Below, one piece after another: positions 14,880 through 23,953 of a stretch of 64,000 bases of DNA; position 1 is the stretch's first letter, and each line of letters opens with the position of its first letter. Both the position numbers and the translations under genes were made by a program. The stretch covers positions 1-64,000 of the forward strand of contig JBLHVI010000010.1 in NCBI GenBank assembly GCA_047630175.1, read 5' to 3'. The stretch comes from UBA4582 sp047630175. GTDB lineage: Bacteria; Pseudomonadota; Gammaproteobacteria; Pseudomonadales; Azotimanducaceae. A model generated the notes under the pieces. That model ran no database searches and was not told where the DNA came from. It saw only the letters and a list, made by a program, of their open reading frames with translations.

Positions 14880-17359
14880 TGCGCTTATTGATTATCTTTG
14901 CTCTCATCGGGTTAGTAGGCTGTAGTGGTGGTAGTGGTGAGCGTAGTGAAACGAAACTTAACTTGACCCCTGTTGCGGGCAATGACTCGGCTCGCGAACT
15001 CACATACTCAGGACCCGCGCCAACCACGACAGACGTGCAGCAGTTCAAGCTGAATATTTGGGATAACTTGGCTGGGATCGATCGCTGTGGCGGCTGTCAT
15101 CAGCAAGGCGGCAGTGGTACCGGCGATTTTGTGCGTACGGATGACATTAATCAAGCGTATGCGAGTGCCAATAGACTGGTTGATTTGGGTTCATCGCAGT
15201 CGTCTCGACTGGTGATTAAAGTGGCAGGAGGTCATAACTGTTGGTTAGCAAGTGATAGTGCCTGTGGCGACATAATCAATAGCTATATTCAAGCCTGGGC
15301 AGGCATAGCGAGTGGTAGCGCGCAAGTCGTGTCTTTAGCCCCGCCAGATTTCAATAGCGTTGGCAGCAGTCGTACTTTTGATGCCGATAGTAGTGATTTT
15401 TCGACACTACTTTGGCAGCCACTATTACGTATTGATGAAAGCCGGTACTGCACTCGCTGTCATAGCGAAGATGCAGCGACACCGCAGCAACCGTACTTTG
15501 CAAGCAGTGATTTGCTAACAGCTTATGCAGCCGCGCAAAGCAAAATCGATCTGGATAACCCTGGGCAATCGCGCCTTGTTTTACGGCTTCGAAATGAGTC
15601 ACACAATTGCTGGAGTGATTGTGCCAGCGACGCTAACGATATGGAGTCGGCTATAGTTGATTTGGCAGCGCGTAGCGAGTTGCAAACAGTCGGTGACGAC
15701 CAATTAGTTAGTGGCGCGCTGATATTGACCCGTGATGGCATAGTAGCCAGCAGCGGTGGACGGATCGAAGAAAACGTTATCGCTGAATACACTTTTAAAG
15801 CCGGGCAGGGCGCGACCGCATTTGATACCAGTGGCATTAATCCCGCGCTAGATCTAAATCTGACAGGAAACTTCAGCTGGGAGAGCGCGTGGGGTATTCG
15901 CTTTAACGGTGCTAGGGCGCAGGGCTTGACGCGCGATAGCGGTAAGCTCTTTGATTTGATTACAGCAACCGGTGAATACAGTATTGAGGCTTGGGTAGCG
16001 CCTGGCAATGTCACGCAAGACGATGTCAGTCGTATCATTAGTTACTCTGGTGGCGACTTCGAGCGTAACTTTACCCTTGGTCAGTCGTTGTATAACTATG
16101 ACTTCTTGAACCGCTCAATATCGACCGATGTTAACGGCCTTCCAGCGCTGTCAACGCCAAATGCTGATGAATTACTGCAGGCTACTTTGCAACATGTCGT
16201 TGTTACTTTTGATCCTGTTAATGGTCGCCAAATTTTTGTTAACGGCCAACTCGTTGATATCGTGGATCCCGTAGAGGGCGCAGGGATCGAAAACTGGAAT
16301 GACGGTTTTGCACTGATGCTAGGCGATGAAGTATCAGGTAATCATCCGTGGCTAGGTATTATTCGCTTTGTGGCAATTCATAATCGCGCGCTAAACCAAA
16401 GCCATGTAGAAACAAACTATCAAGCAGGTGTTGGTCAAAAATTCTTTTTGTTGTTTGCTCTCAGCGAGGCGAACCTCGTTCAACAACCTGGTCTTTACGT
16501 AAAGTTCCAGGTAACACAGTTCGATAACTACAGCTATTTATTCTCTGCGCCAGAGTTAATTAGCCTTGCATCTAGCGACAATACAGCCGGCAACACGCCT
16601 GCCGATGTTCCGCTAGCGGGCTTACGCATAGGCGTTAATGGTAGTGAAGCGACTACCGGTCAAGCCTACGCGAGACTGTCAGGTAGTTGGCCCGTCAGTC
16701 AGCCGGGTAGCCCATCAATGCTGTCCAGTTTCGGCACCTTAATCGCACAGGAAAAAGGGCCTGGACTGGATGAGTTTTATCTCAGTTTTGATCAAATTGG
16801 CGGCCGCCGCTTTGCACGGCCTAACGTTGCTGTGGCGCCAACGCCCGTGGCCGCAGATCTTCCCGCTCAGTCGCAAATTGGCGTAAGACACTTCAGTGAA
16901 ATTGACGCAAGCCTGTCTAGTCTAACTCGGGTTCCCGCTGCTAATTTGTTCGACAGCTACCAGAGTTTGCAACAACAGCTACCTATTGCTGAGGGACCCA
17001 GTGGTTTTGTCACTGCGCATCAGATGGCCATCACTCAGTTAACCGTGGCGTATTGTCAACAACTCGTGATTGATCCGTCGTTACGTCAGCAGCTATTCCC
17101 TGGATTTGACTTTAGCCAAGCGCCCGCTGGTGCGTTTGATACGAGTGGTCGCAAGCTCATTAATGAGGCCTTAGTCAGCCAGCTGTCTATCACGTCGGCG
17201 CCGGCAACACTTGCGACCCAACCCGAGGCGGCAGCGATGACCGTGCTGCTGAATCAGCTTACAGATGAACTCCTTGCTAATGGTAGTGCTGACACGCAAG
17301 CAATCGTCATGGCCAATTGTGCGGCGGCTTTTGCTAGCGCCGTGATGCTCGTTCAATGA
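14879..17359 (+). CDS. Di-haem lipoprotein with LamG domain
   Basis: I start it at the ATG overlapping the upstream TGA by one base; a start 21 bases earlier would lengthen the signal and lies inside the previous gene. The 826-residue protein has lipobox GLVGC, near residue 15. Two haem-binding modules each pair a CxxCH motif (CGGCH near 69, CTRCH near 191) with a downstream HNCW element. A LamG/concanavalin-like domain follows at about residues 300-520 (EYTFKAGQG, YSIEAWVAPGN, VVVTFDPVNG). Such architectures are seen in planctomycete and marine gammaproteobacterial redox clusters. A surface or periplasmic electron-transfer or binding role is inferred. Confidence 0.78.
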   Translation: MRLLIIFALIGLVGCSGGSGERSETKLNLTPVAGNDSARELTYSGPAPTTTDVQQFKLNIWDNLAGIDRCGGCHQQGGSGTGDFVRTDDINQAYASANRLVDLGSSQSSRLVIKVAGGHNCWLASDSACGDIINSYIQAWAGIASGSAQVVSLAPPDFNSVGSSRTFDADSSDFSTLLWQPLLRIDESRYCTRCHSEDAATPQQPYFASSDLLTAYAAAQSKIDLDNPGQSRLVLRLRNESHNCWSDCASDANDMESAIVDLAARSELQTVGDDQLVSGALILTRDGIVASSGGRIEENVIAEYTFKAGQGATAFDTSGINPALDLNLTGNFSWESAWGIRFNGARAQGLTRDSGKLFDLITATGEYSIEAWVAPGNVTQDDVSRIISYSGGDFERNFTLGQSLYNYDFLNRSISTDVNGLPALSTPNADELLQATLQHVVVTFDPVNGRQIFVNGQLVDIVDPVEGAGIENWNDGFALMLGDEVSGNHPWLGIIRFVAIHNRALNQSHVETNYQAGVGQKFFLLFALSEANLVQQPGLYVKFQVTQFDNYSYLFSAPELISLASSDNTAGNTPADVPLAGLRIGVNGSEATTGQAYARLSGSWPVSQPGSPSMLSSFGTLIAQEKGPGLDEFYLSFDQIGGRRFARPNVAVAPTPVAADLPAQSQIGVRHFSEIDASLSSLTRVPAANLFDSYQSLQQQLPIAEGPSGFVTAHQMAITQLTVAYCQQLVIDPSLRQQLFPGFDFSQAPAGAFDTSGRKLINEALVSQLSITSAPATLATQPEAAAMTVLLNQLTDELLANGSADTQAIVMANCAAAFASAVMLVQ

Positions 17360-17447
17360 TGCGGTTACAGGCATGCAAAAACCGTGATGGCAGCTACGGC
17401 TTATCTCATAGGCGTTCGAACGCGATCTTAGAAAAAGAGAGACAATC

Positions 17448-19040
17448 ATGAAGTCACTTTATGTTCCATCAGGCCAGCCGCTACGCCATTCTAGCCACGC
17501 CAAGCCGCGTACCCGCCGAGAGTTTATCTCCCAGGGCTTTATGACAGGCATGGCGAGTGTTATGGGTGGTCCGGCTTTGAGTCTGCTGAGTCAATCTGCC
17601 AGCGGCCTGTCAATCACGCCACCTATGGGTTGCGCCACAGGCCCACAGGGAAATAATAAGATTCCTTTTATCTGCATTGACTTGGCAGGCGGTGCAAATA
17701 TTGCCGGATCTAACGTGTTGGTAGGGCAGCGTGGTGGGCAGTTCGATTTTCTGTCAACGGCAGGTTACTCCAAGCAAGGTTTGCCTGGTGATATGATTCC
17801 ATCCATGGTTAATCCGGTGACAGGTACCAATGACTTTGTAGATACCTCAGTGGGGCTGGCATTTCATAGTGACAGTGCCATGTTGCGTGGCATTGTAGAG
17901 CGCGCTGCAGCAGCCAGTGGCAACACCAACGGTGCCGTTATTCCCGCACGTTCACAGAATGATACTGCTAATAACCCGCATAATCCGATGTATGGCATAA
18001 GCAGAGCAGGGGCGGATGGCGCGGGTGCTCGAGGCGAGCTACTGTCTTTAATTGGTTCGCGTACCAGTGATTCTGGTGGCAATTCTATGGCCCCCGCAGG
18101 CATGTTAGATCCGGCTATTCGTCCTACTAAAGTTGACCGCCCAAGTGACGCTACGGGGTTGATTGATCTAGGGGGTTTGCTTGGTGGGTCGTTAGGTGAA
18201 ACAGATAATGTGCGGCTGATGGAAACGATCTATCGAATTAGCCAGTTAAAGTTGCAGAATGTTTCCAGTGGGTTATCTGCAGATGCGCAGATAAAAAGTG
18301 ATCTGTTGTGCAATTATGCTCAGAGCGCGGATCTTGCTGAGCGCTTCGGCGCCGGGCCGGGTGTTCTCGATCCAACGAGTGCGGCAAATAATGGGGTGAT
18401 CGTTGGCCCAAACGGTATTTTTTCGGAAGTTGAATTTAACAGTAATAACACCGACGGTCGTGAGTTCCGCAAGACCGCCTCAATTATGAAGTTAGTGATT
18501 GATGGTTATGTGGGCGCGGGTACTATTACACTAGGCGGTTATGATTATCACACGGGCGATCGTCGGACCGGTGAAGAGCGCGACTTACGGGCTGGACGCT
18601 GCATTGGCGCTTGTTTGCAATATGCAGCACTAATGGGTAAGCCACTGATGATTTATGTATGCAGTGATGGCTCAGTGTTTAGCAATGGCTCGATTGATCC
18701 GATGATAGGTAAGGGGGTTTGGACAGGCGATAACCAGCAAACCGCAGCTTCGTTCTTTTTAGTTTATAACCCAGCGGGTCGCCCCGCACTTTACCAGTCA
18801 CCGAATACCGATATTTTCATGCACCAGCAGCTTGGCTGGATGCGCGGTAGTGGTGATGTTGAAACAGTATCGAGCCCAGCGGCAAATAATGTCAACGGCC
18901 TTGTTGATCTTGTGGTGCTAAATTACATGGCACTACATGGCGAGCAGGGGCTTTATCAGGGGCAGTTCCCGGTGAACGGCATAGGTGCTGATATCGACCG
19001 TTGGATTGCATTCGAGGCGATAGTTAACCGGACTATTTGA
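17448..19040 (+). CDS. Tat-exported DUF1501-type protein
   Basis: This 530-residue protein carries a twin-arginine signal, RTRREFISQGF, near residues 22-32, followed by a hydrophobic segment, so it should be exported folded and possibly with a cofactor. The body (FICIDLAGGANIAGSNVLVG, then GGYDYHTGDRRTGEERDLRAG) resembles DUF1501/sulfatase-like proteins that accompany DUF1592-type cytochromes. Some relatives carry the misleading label GspF. It lies 88 bases after the LamG gene and ends 1 base before the apbE gene. The enzymatic activity is unknown; alkaline-phosphatase-fold chemistry is possible. Confidence 0.72.
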   Translation: MKSLYVPSGQPLRHSSHAKPRTRREFISQGFMTGMASVMGGPALSLLSQSASGLSITPPMGCATGPQGNNKIPFICIDLAGGANIAGSNVLVGQRGGQFDFLSTAGYSKQGLPGDMIPSMVNPVTGTNDFVDTSVGLAFHSDSAMLRGIVERAAAASGNTNGAVIPARSQNDTANNPHNPMYGISRAGADGAGARGELLSLIGSRTSDSGGNSMAPAGMLDPAIRPTKVDRPSDATGLIDLGGLLGGSLGETDNVRLMETIYRISQLKLQNVSSGLSADAQIKSDLLCNYAQSADLAERFGAGPGVLDPTSAANNGVIVGPNGIFSEVEFNSNNTDGREFRKTASIMKLVIDGYVGAGTITLGGYDYHTGDRRTGEERDLRAGRCIGACLQYAALMGKPLMIYVCSDGSVFSNGSIDPMIGKGVWTGDNQQTAASFFLVYNPAGRPALYQSPNTDIFMHQQLGWMRGSGDVETVSSPAANNVNGLVDLVVLNYMALHGEQGLYQGQFPVNGIGADIDRWIAFEAIVNRTI

Positions 19041-19041
19041 C

Positions 19042-20148
19042 ATGAAAAGTAACCTATTAGGTCATCAGAAAACGCAAAGAAATGTAGTGCATCGGGCATG
19101 TGATGTACCCGATAGAGATGATTGGAATTCTCGTAAAGAGTGTATTGCTAGGCTGATTCTCGTGTGCTTAATCGGCGGCATGGTGAGTCCTGCCCAAGCT
19201 GATTGGTATCACGACGAGCAAGCCATAATGGGCACGTCAGTCAGTCTCACGCTTTGGTCAGACGATAACACAACGGCGAAACGAGCGATTGCGCTCGTTA
19301 TGGGAGAGATGCGGCGCATTGATGCGACCTTGAGTACTTACAATCCTGCCAGTCTGGTATCCAAGGTTAATCGTGATGCCGCCACGGGCAATGTTGATAT
19401 TACGCCAGAGCTGCTTACAATTTTAGATAAATCACTGTACTACAGTGGCTTAAGTCAGGGTGCTTTCGACATAAGTTATGCCAGCGTTGGTAAACACTAC
19501 GATTATCGTCTCAAGCAACAACCCGCACTCGGGCTCAGGAAACAGTTATTGTCAGCCATTGGCTATCACCAGATTCATCTAGATAAAGTGACTTATCAGG
19601 TGGCGTTTGCGCATCCGCAGTTACAAATTGGTTTGGGTGGTATCGCCAAAGGGTATGCGGTGGATCGCGGTATAGCTATATTGGCAGATTTGGGAATTAC
19701 ATCGGCGAGCATAAGCGCTGGTGGTGACAGCCGGGTACTGGGCGACAAACGAGGTAAGCCATGGCTGGTCGGTATCAAAAATCCGCGTGGTCGACCTGGC
19801 GATGGCGTAGCGATCGTAGTGCCCTTGACCAATACAGCGATATCTACCTCGGGGGATTACGAGCGGTTCTTTTTTGACGATCAAACCGATGAGCGAATCC
19901 ATCACATATTGAATCCCAAAACGGGTCAGTCAAGCAGTGGCATTGCGAGTGTGAGTGTTATCGGTCCAAATGGCTTCGACACCGACCCACTCTCAACGAC
20001 CGTATTCGTGCTTGGTATCGACAGCGGTTTGGCGCTTATCAATAATCTTGATGGCTTTGACGGGGTGATAATCGACTCGCATGGGGTTGTGCATTACAGC
20101 GAGGGACTTGAGCCACCCATAACTCAAATAGATATCACCGCGCGCTAA
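19042..20148 (+). CDS. apbE: FAD:protein FMN transferase (ApbE)
   Basis: This 368-residue ApbE-family protein has its signal or anchor at about residues 38-54 (ending PAQA) after a long hydrophilic N-terminus; a later start is possible. Family motifs include the N-terminal MGTSVSLTLW, GLGGIAKGYAVDRG, SAGGDSRVLG, HHILNPKTGQ and DPLSTTVFVLG. ApbE links FMN covalently to threonine in exported redox proteins such as NqrB, NqrC and RnfG. No classic target (FMN-binding domain with a D/SGA[S/T]T-type site) is evident nearby, so the target is open. It follows the DUF1501 gene by one base, and the family often accompanies DUF4266 and DUF3570, which are encoded about 19 kb away here. Confidence 0.9.
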   Translation: MKSNLLGHQKTQRNVVHRACDVPDRDDWNSRKECIARLILVCLIGGMVSPAQADWYHDEQAIMGTSVSLTLWSDDNTTAKRAIALVMGEMRRIDATLSTYNPASLVSKVNRDAATGNVDITPELLTILDKSLYYSGLSQGAFDISYASVGKHYDYRLKQQPALGLRKQLLSAIGYHQIHLDKVTYQVAFAHPQLQIGLGGIAKGYAVDRGIAILADLGITSASISAGGDSRVLGDKRGKPWLVGIKNPRGRPGDGVAIVVPLTNTAISTSGDYERFFFDDQTDERIHHILNPKTGQSSSGIASVSVIGPNGFDTDPLSTTVFVLGIDSGLALINNLDGFDGVIIDSHGVVHYSEGLEPPITQIDITAR

Positions 20149-20190
20149 CATTTGCGAGCGCGGCGCGGGCAACTCTCTACCTGAGTGTTG

Positions 20191-20218
20191 TTCAGGCCAC
20201 ATTGTTTAGTAGCCTGAA
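20191..20218. repeat. Inverted repeat between convergent genes
   Basis: TTCAGGC at 20191-20197 pairs with GCCTGAA at 20212-20218 across a 14-base loop. It lies between the convergent apbE and MFS genes, where a terminator would be expected, but no T-run follows on either strand, so termination is uncertain. Confidence 0.35.
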
Positions 20219-20233
20219 GTATAACCTTAGAGC

Positions 20234-21574
20234 CTAGTCAGGCGCATCACGCAGACTCTGTTTCAACGTTTTTGAGCACATATAATAGTGGAATGCACAC
20301 CATAGATTGACCAACACCGTGAGGCTCATCGCATAGCGAATGCCGTCAGTGCCGTATTCCGGAACCAGCAGGTCAGCCACGAAGCCAGTCAATATTGGTC
20401 CGAGTCCCAAGCCGATGAGATTCAGCATAAAAAACAATACGGCAGAGGCTAGTGCGCGCATGCGTAGCCCCACCATGCCGTGTGTCATGGCGATGCATGG
20501 CGCAAGATAAAAGCCGCCAAAAAACACCGGTAATAGCCACGACAAGGTCGCTGTGGTGCCCGTATCCATGACCAGAAATGTCGTCAGCGCAAACGGGATA
20601 GCGGCTAGCGTTGAGAACATGGCGACCCATATGTACCAGTTCTGGTCATCGTTGCGGGCGGCTAACTTGTCGGACAACCAGCCACCGGCGAAGGTTCCGG
20701 CTAAGCCGCCAATACCTGCCACTATGCCGTACATTTTACCGATTTCGAGGTTGGGCATGTCGTGCACGCGGCTAAGAAAAATAACCATGAAATTGCCGAC
20801 GCCATAAGTCACGAAAGCGTGCAGCGCGCAGGCAAAAGAGAGGTGACGAAAGGCTTTACGAGACCATAGCAAGCCCAGCACATCTTTAAATGAGGTTTCA
20901 ACCACGTTTGTCACGCGGGTGTCTGAAAATCCCCTTGGTGGTTCCTTGACCGTCAATCTGAGCAATACCGCCAAGAAGATACCCGGCGCGCCAACAACAA
21001 TGAAGGCGACTCGCCAGTCAAACCACTGCACTAAATATGCACCACCCACATAACCGATCAAGATACCGCCGTAAACACCCAGCGAGTAGATCGACAGCGC
21101 CGTCGCGCGTTCCTTTAATGGAAAGATATCGGAAATCATCGAGTGTGCAGGCGGACTGCCACCTGCCTCGCCAATGCCGACACCAAAGCGTGCTGCGAAC
21201 AATTGCCAGAAGTTTTGCACGGTACCGCAAACTGCGGTGAAGAAACTCCAAATTGCCAGCGATACGGCAATTACATTTCGGCGATTACCACCGTCAGCGA
21301 TACGCGCAATAGGAATACCGAAGACGCAATAGATCGCGGCAAAAGCAATGCCAGAAAGCATGCCGTACTGAGCAAGGCTCAGGTCAAGGTCTTCTATGAT
21401 GTATTCAGAGAGGATAACAATGACTTGGCGATCAACAAAGTTGAAGATATAGACCAGCGTCAGCACCGCAAGGGCATAGTAACGATACGCCTTACTTTGA
21501 TAAGCTTTGTGAGCGTTTTGCTGGGTTCTGAGTTGGGCTGCTGTCGAAGGCGTTGTCTGGTTATTGTTGTCCAA
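20234..21574 (-). CDS. MFS transporter, spinster-like
   Basis: This 446-residue polytopic membrane protein shows about twelve predicted helices and the major facilitator signature after helix 2 (IARIADGGNRRNVIA). The N-terminal segment FNFVDRQVIVILSEYIIEDL resembles spinster-type transporters common in marine lipid- and steroid-degrading proteobacteria. The likely start is a TTG at 21574 with AGGA 7 bases upstream; no suitable ATG lies near. The substrate cannot be read from sequence. It is convergent with apbE and is transcribed alone or with the upstream VOC gene. Confidence 0.85.
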   Translation of the reverse strand: MDNNNQTTPSTAAQLRTQQNAHKAYQSKAYRYYALAVLTLVYIFNFVDRQVIVILSEYIIEDLDLSLAQYGMLSGIAFAAIYCVFGIPIARIADGGNRRNVIAVSLAIWSFFTAVCGTVQNFWQLFAARFGVGIGEAGGSPPAHSMISDIFPLKERATALSIYSLGVYGGILIGYVGGAYLVQWFDWRVAFIVVGAPGIFLAVLLRLTVKEPPRGFSDTRVTNVVETSFKDVLGLLWSRKAFRHLSFACALHAFVTYGVGNFMVIFLSRVHDMPNLEIGKMYGIVAGIGGLAGTFAGGWLSDKLAARNDDQNWYIWVAMFSTLAAIPFALTTFLVMDTGTTATLSWLLPVFFGGFYLAPCIAMTHGMVGLRMRALASAVLFFMLNLIGLGLGPILTGFVADLLVPEYGTDGIRYAMSLTVLVNLWCAFHYYMCSKTLKQSLRDAPD

Positions 21575-21721
21575 AGATCCATCCTATGACAAAAGGGGCC
21601 ACTTATCAGACAGCGATAAGTGATTAGCCCGAGTTAGCGGTATGGGGGAACACCAGCGCTCGAGACGCTGGCGTCGATAACACCAAAGACCTTATAAAAG
21701 TTTTAAAAAATCTTTTGTAAA

Positions 21722-21743
21722 GTAACGCATGGGACAGCGTTAC
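21722..21743 (-). terminator. Possible terminator after the VOC gene
   Basis: GTAACGC and GCGTTAC form a 7-base-pair hairpin with an 8-base loop overlapping the end of the VOC gene. On the minus strand it is followed by an A/T-rich stretch ending in a T-run. A Rho-independent terminator is plausible, though the stem is short and the T-run starts late. Confidence 0.4.
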
Positions 21744-22120
21744 CCCATACGATGTAGGGCACATACTTTCACACCCGCTGGGTCAAGCAAGTAAGCAAGG
21801 TAAAGTTGACCGCCGCCGCCATCACGCACACCCGGTGGTTCCTCACAAGCGGTACCACCGTTTGCTAGGCCAGCTGCATGCCATTTGTCTGCCTCTTCTG
21901 CACTTGCAGCGGCAAAACCAATGGTACCGCCATTGCCGTGACCCGCTGGCTCGCCATTGATGGGTTTGGTGAGTGCGAAAACACCCTCTTTAGTCACGTA
22001 AAAGCATCGACCGTTAGGGTCAATGTTGCCAGGCTTCTGGCCCAGCGCGCCTAATGTCGCATCGTAAAAGCGTTTCGACGCTTCAATATCGTTAGCGCCG
22101 ATCATGATATGACTGAACAT
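21740..22120 (-). CDS. VOC (glyoxalase/dioxygenase-fold) protein
   Basis: This 126-residue single-domain vicinal oxygen chelate protein begins MFSHIMIGANDIEASKRFYD, the typical first beta-alpha unit with a metal-ligand His (His4). It also has GGTIGFAAASAEEADKWHAAG and the C-terminal LYLAYLLDPAGVKVCALHR. Such proteins bind a divalent metal through His and Glu and may act as glyoxalases, thiol transferases or resistance proteins; the substrate is unknown. AAGGAG lies just upstream of the ATG. Upstream genes on the same strand are absent, so it has its own promoter. Confidence 0.88.
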   Translation of the reverse strand: MFSHIMIGANDIEASKRFYDATLGALGQKPGNIDPNGRCFYVTKEGVFALTKPINGEPAGHGNGGTIGFAAASAEEADKWHAAGLANGGTACEEPPGVRDGGGGQLYLAYLLDPAGVKVCALHRMG

Positions 22121-22444
22121 ACGGTTACTCCTTATGGTTCCAATGAACTGATTCTACTGACATGGCAAGATTGTTTTGCTGCGGACAGAAACTCACCGCT
22201 AAATCAGTGCCCCATACTGGTGAGATTGGCCGTAAAGATCAAGGCCTACGGCTGACTGGATGATATTCCTCGTTTATGTCATGTACCACTGTAAACAACG
22301 TGATGTCCCGCTATCATCATTTTACGCAAGACCAATTTTCCTCTAAAGTGCTGGCACATTATCTCGGGTACTTGGTATCCACTGCGTGGTTGACGATCGA
22401 CAACACACTGCAGCCTTCTTCAATTGACACAGGATGGCCTTATC
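22121..22444. other. Divergent region upstream of ilvC, no gene recognised
   Basis: This gap of about 320 bases lies between the VOC gene and ilvC. I see no ilvY-type regulator gene, no leader peptide rich in branched-chain codons, and no convincing attenuator. An open frame near 22276-22530 overlaps the ilvC start in another frame and is rejected. The ilvC promoter must lie here. Confidence 0.5.
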
Positions 22445-23917
22445 ATGGCAAATTACTTCAATACACTGTCGTTGCGCGAGCAATTGGCGCAGTTGGGTCA
22501 GTGCGAATTTATGGATCCCGCCGCTTTTAGTGACGGCGTCAGTGTACTTAAGGGTAAGAAGCTTGTGATTATCGGTTGCGGTTCACAAGGTCTTAACCAA
22601 GGCTTGAATCTGCGTGATAGCGGCCTCGATGTTTCCTACACGCTGCGTGAGTCGGCTATCACCGAACAACGAGCATCATGGAAAAACGCTACCGACAATG
22701 GGTTCACAGTAGGGACCTACACTCAACTGATCCCTACGGCTGACCTGGTCCTCAATCTGACCCCAGATAAACAGCATAGCAGCGTTGTCGCTGAGGTTGT
22801 GCCACTGATGAAGAAAGATGCCTGTTTGGCGTATTCTCATGGTTTCAATATTGTTGAAGAAGGTATGCAGGTGCGTGAGGACATCACCGTCATCATGGTC
22901 GCTCCAAAGTGCCCGGGAACAGAGGTGCGCGAAGAGTACAAGCGTGGCTTCGGCGTGCCGACGCTAATTGCCGTGCACGCCCAGAACGACCCGCATGGCC
23001 ACGGCCTGGCGATAGCCAAGGCTTACGCAGCGGGAACCGGCGGGCATAAGGCAGGTGTATTGATGTCGTCTTTTATCGCCGAAGTGAAGTCTGATTTGAT
23101 GGGCGAACAAACCATTCTATGTGGCATGCTACAGACCGGTTCATTGTTGTGTTTCGATAAGATGGTCGACAAGGGTATCGATCCGGGTTACGCCTCAAAA
23201 CTCGTCCAGTATGGCTGGGAGACCGTTACCGAAGCGCTTAAATATGGTGGCGTGACGAATATGTTAGACCGTCTGTCAAATCCTGCAAAGATTCGAGCAT
23301 TTGATCTGGCAGCTGAGCTCAAGGTCATCATGCAACCCTTATACCGCAGGCATATGGATGACATCATGAGTGGTGCTTTTTCGGCAGGTATGATGGAAGA
23401 CTGGGCGAATGACGATGTCAAACTGTTAGGTTGGCGCAAAGAGACCGGTGAGACGGCATTTGAAAATGCCGTTAATACCGGTGATGCGATTGGCGAACAG
23501 GAATACTTCGATCATGGCATATTGATGGTCGCCATGGTGAAAGCCGGTGTAGAACTCGCTTATGAAACTATGACGGCAGCGGGTATCAAGGCTGAGTCAG
23601 CCTATTATGAGTCGCTGCATGAAACCCCGCTGATCGCTAATACAATAGCTCGTAAGAAGCTGTACGAGATGAATAGCACCATCTCAGATACCGCTGAATA
23701 CGGTTGTTACCTTTATAACCACGCGTGCCTGCCATTATTGACTGAGTTTATGACAAAGATAGACGTAGACGTCATTGGTAAGGGATTAGTATTGAAAGAC
23801 GCCAACGTCGATAACCAGCGTTTGATTGAAGTGAACATGGAACTACGCGCTCACGACGTTGAAAAAATCGGCCAGACACTGCGCGGCTATATGAGCGCTA
23901 TGAAAAGGATTGTCTAG
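22445..23917 (+). CDS. ilvC: Ketol-acid reductoisomerase, class II
   Basis: This 490-residue protein closely resembles enterobacterial IlvC from the first residues (MANYFNTLSLREQLAQLGQC) to the end (RGYMSAMKRIV). It converts acetolactate or acetohydroxybutyrate to the dihydroxy acid in valine, leucine and isoleucine synthesis, using NADPH and magnesium. The Rossmann motif GCGSQGLNQGLN is visible at about residues 45-56, with catalytic and metal-binding segments DLMGEQTILCGM and ESLHETPLIANTIARK. The length fits the long class II form with a duplicated knotted domain. The ATG at 22445 is chosen by homology and by AGGA upstream. The ModF-like gene follows after 29 bases. Confidence 0.97.
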   Translation: MANYFNTLSLREQLAQLGQCEFMDPAAFSDGVSVLKGKKLVIIGCGSQGLNQGLNLRDSGLDVSYTLRESAITEQRASWKNATDNGFTVGTYTQLIPTADLVLNLTPDKQHSSVVAEVVPLMKKDACLAYSHGFNIVEEGMQVREDITVIMVAPKCPGTEVREEYKRGFGVPTLIAVHAQNDPHGHGLAIAKAYAAGTGGHKAGVLMSSFIAEVKSDLMGEQTILCGMLQTGSLLCFDKMVDKGIDPGYASKLVQYGWETVTEALKYGGVTNMLDRLSNPAKIRAFDLAAELKVIMQPLYRRHMDDIMSGAFSAGMMEDWANDDVKLLGWRKETGETAFENAVNTGDAIGEQEYFDHGILMVAMVKAGVELAYETMTAAGIKAESAYYESLHETPLIANTIARKKLYEMNSTISDTAEYGCYLYNHACLPLLTEFMTKIDVDVIGKGLVLKDANVDNQRLIEVNMELRAHDVEKIGQTLRGYMSAMKRIV

Positions 23918-23925
23918 CGATTGGC

Positions 23926-23953
23926 ATAGATGACAGGCTGCTATAGATGACAG
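23926..23953 (+). repeat. Short direct repeat duplicating a start codon
   Basis: ATAGATGACAG occurs at 23926-23936 and again at 23943-23953, a period of 17 bases. The second copy carries the start codon of the ModF-like gene; the first copy offers an ATG that runs only six codons before TGA. The duplication could influence translation initiation or be chance. Confidence 0.5.

Noticed and set aside
15523..16038. 171-codon minus-strand frame opposite the LamG lipoprotein
   Set aside because: Antisense shadow; composition rich in Ser, Leu and Arg without family features.
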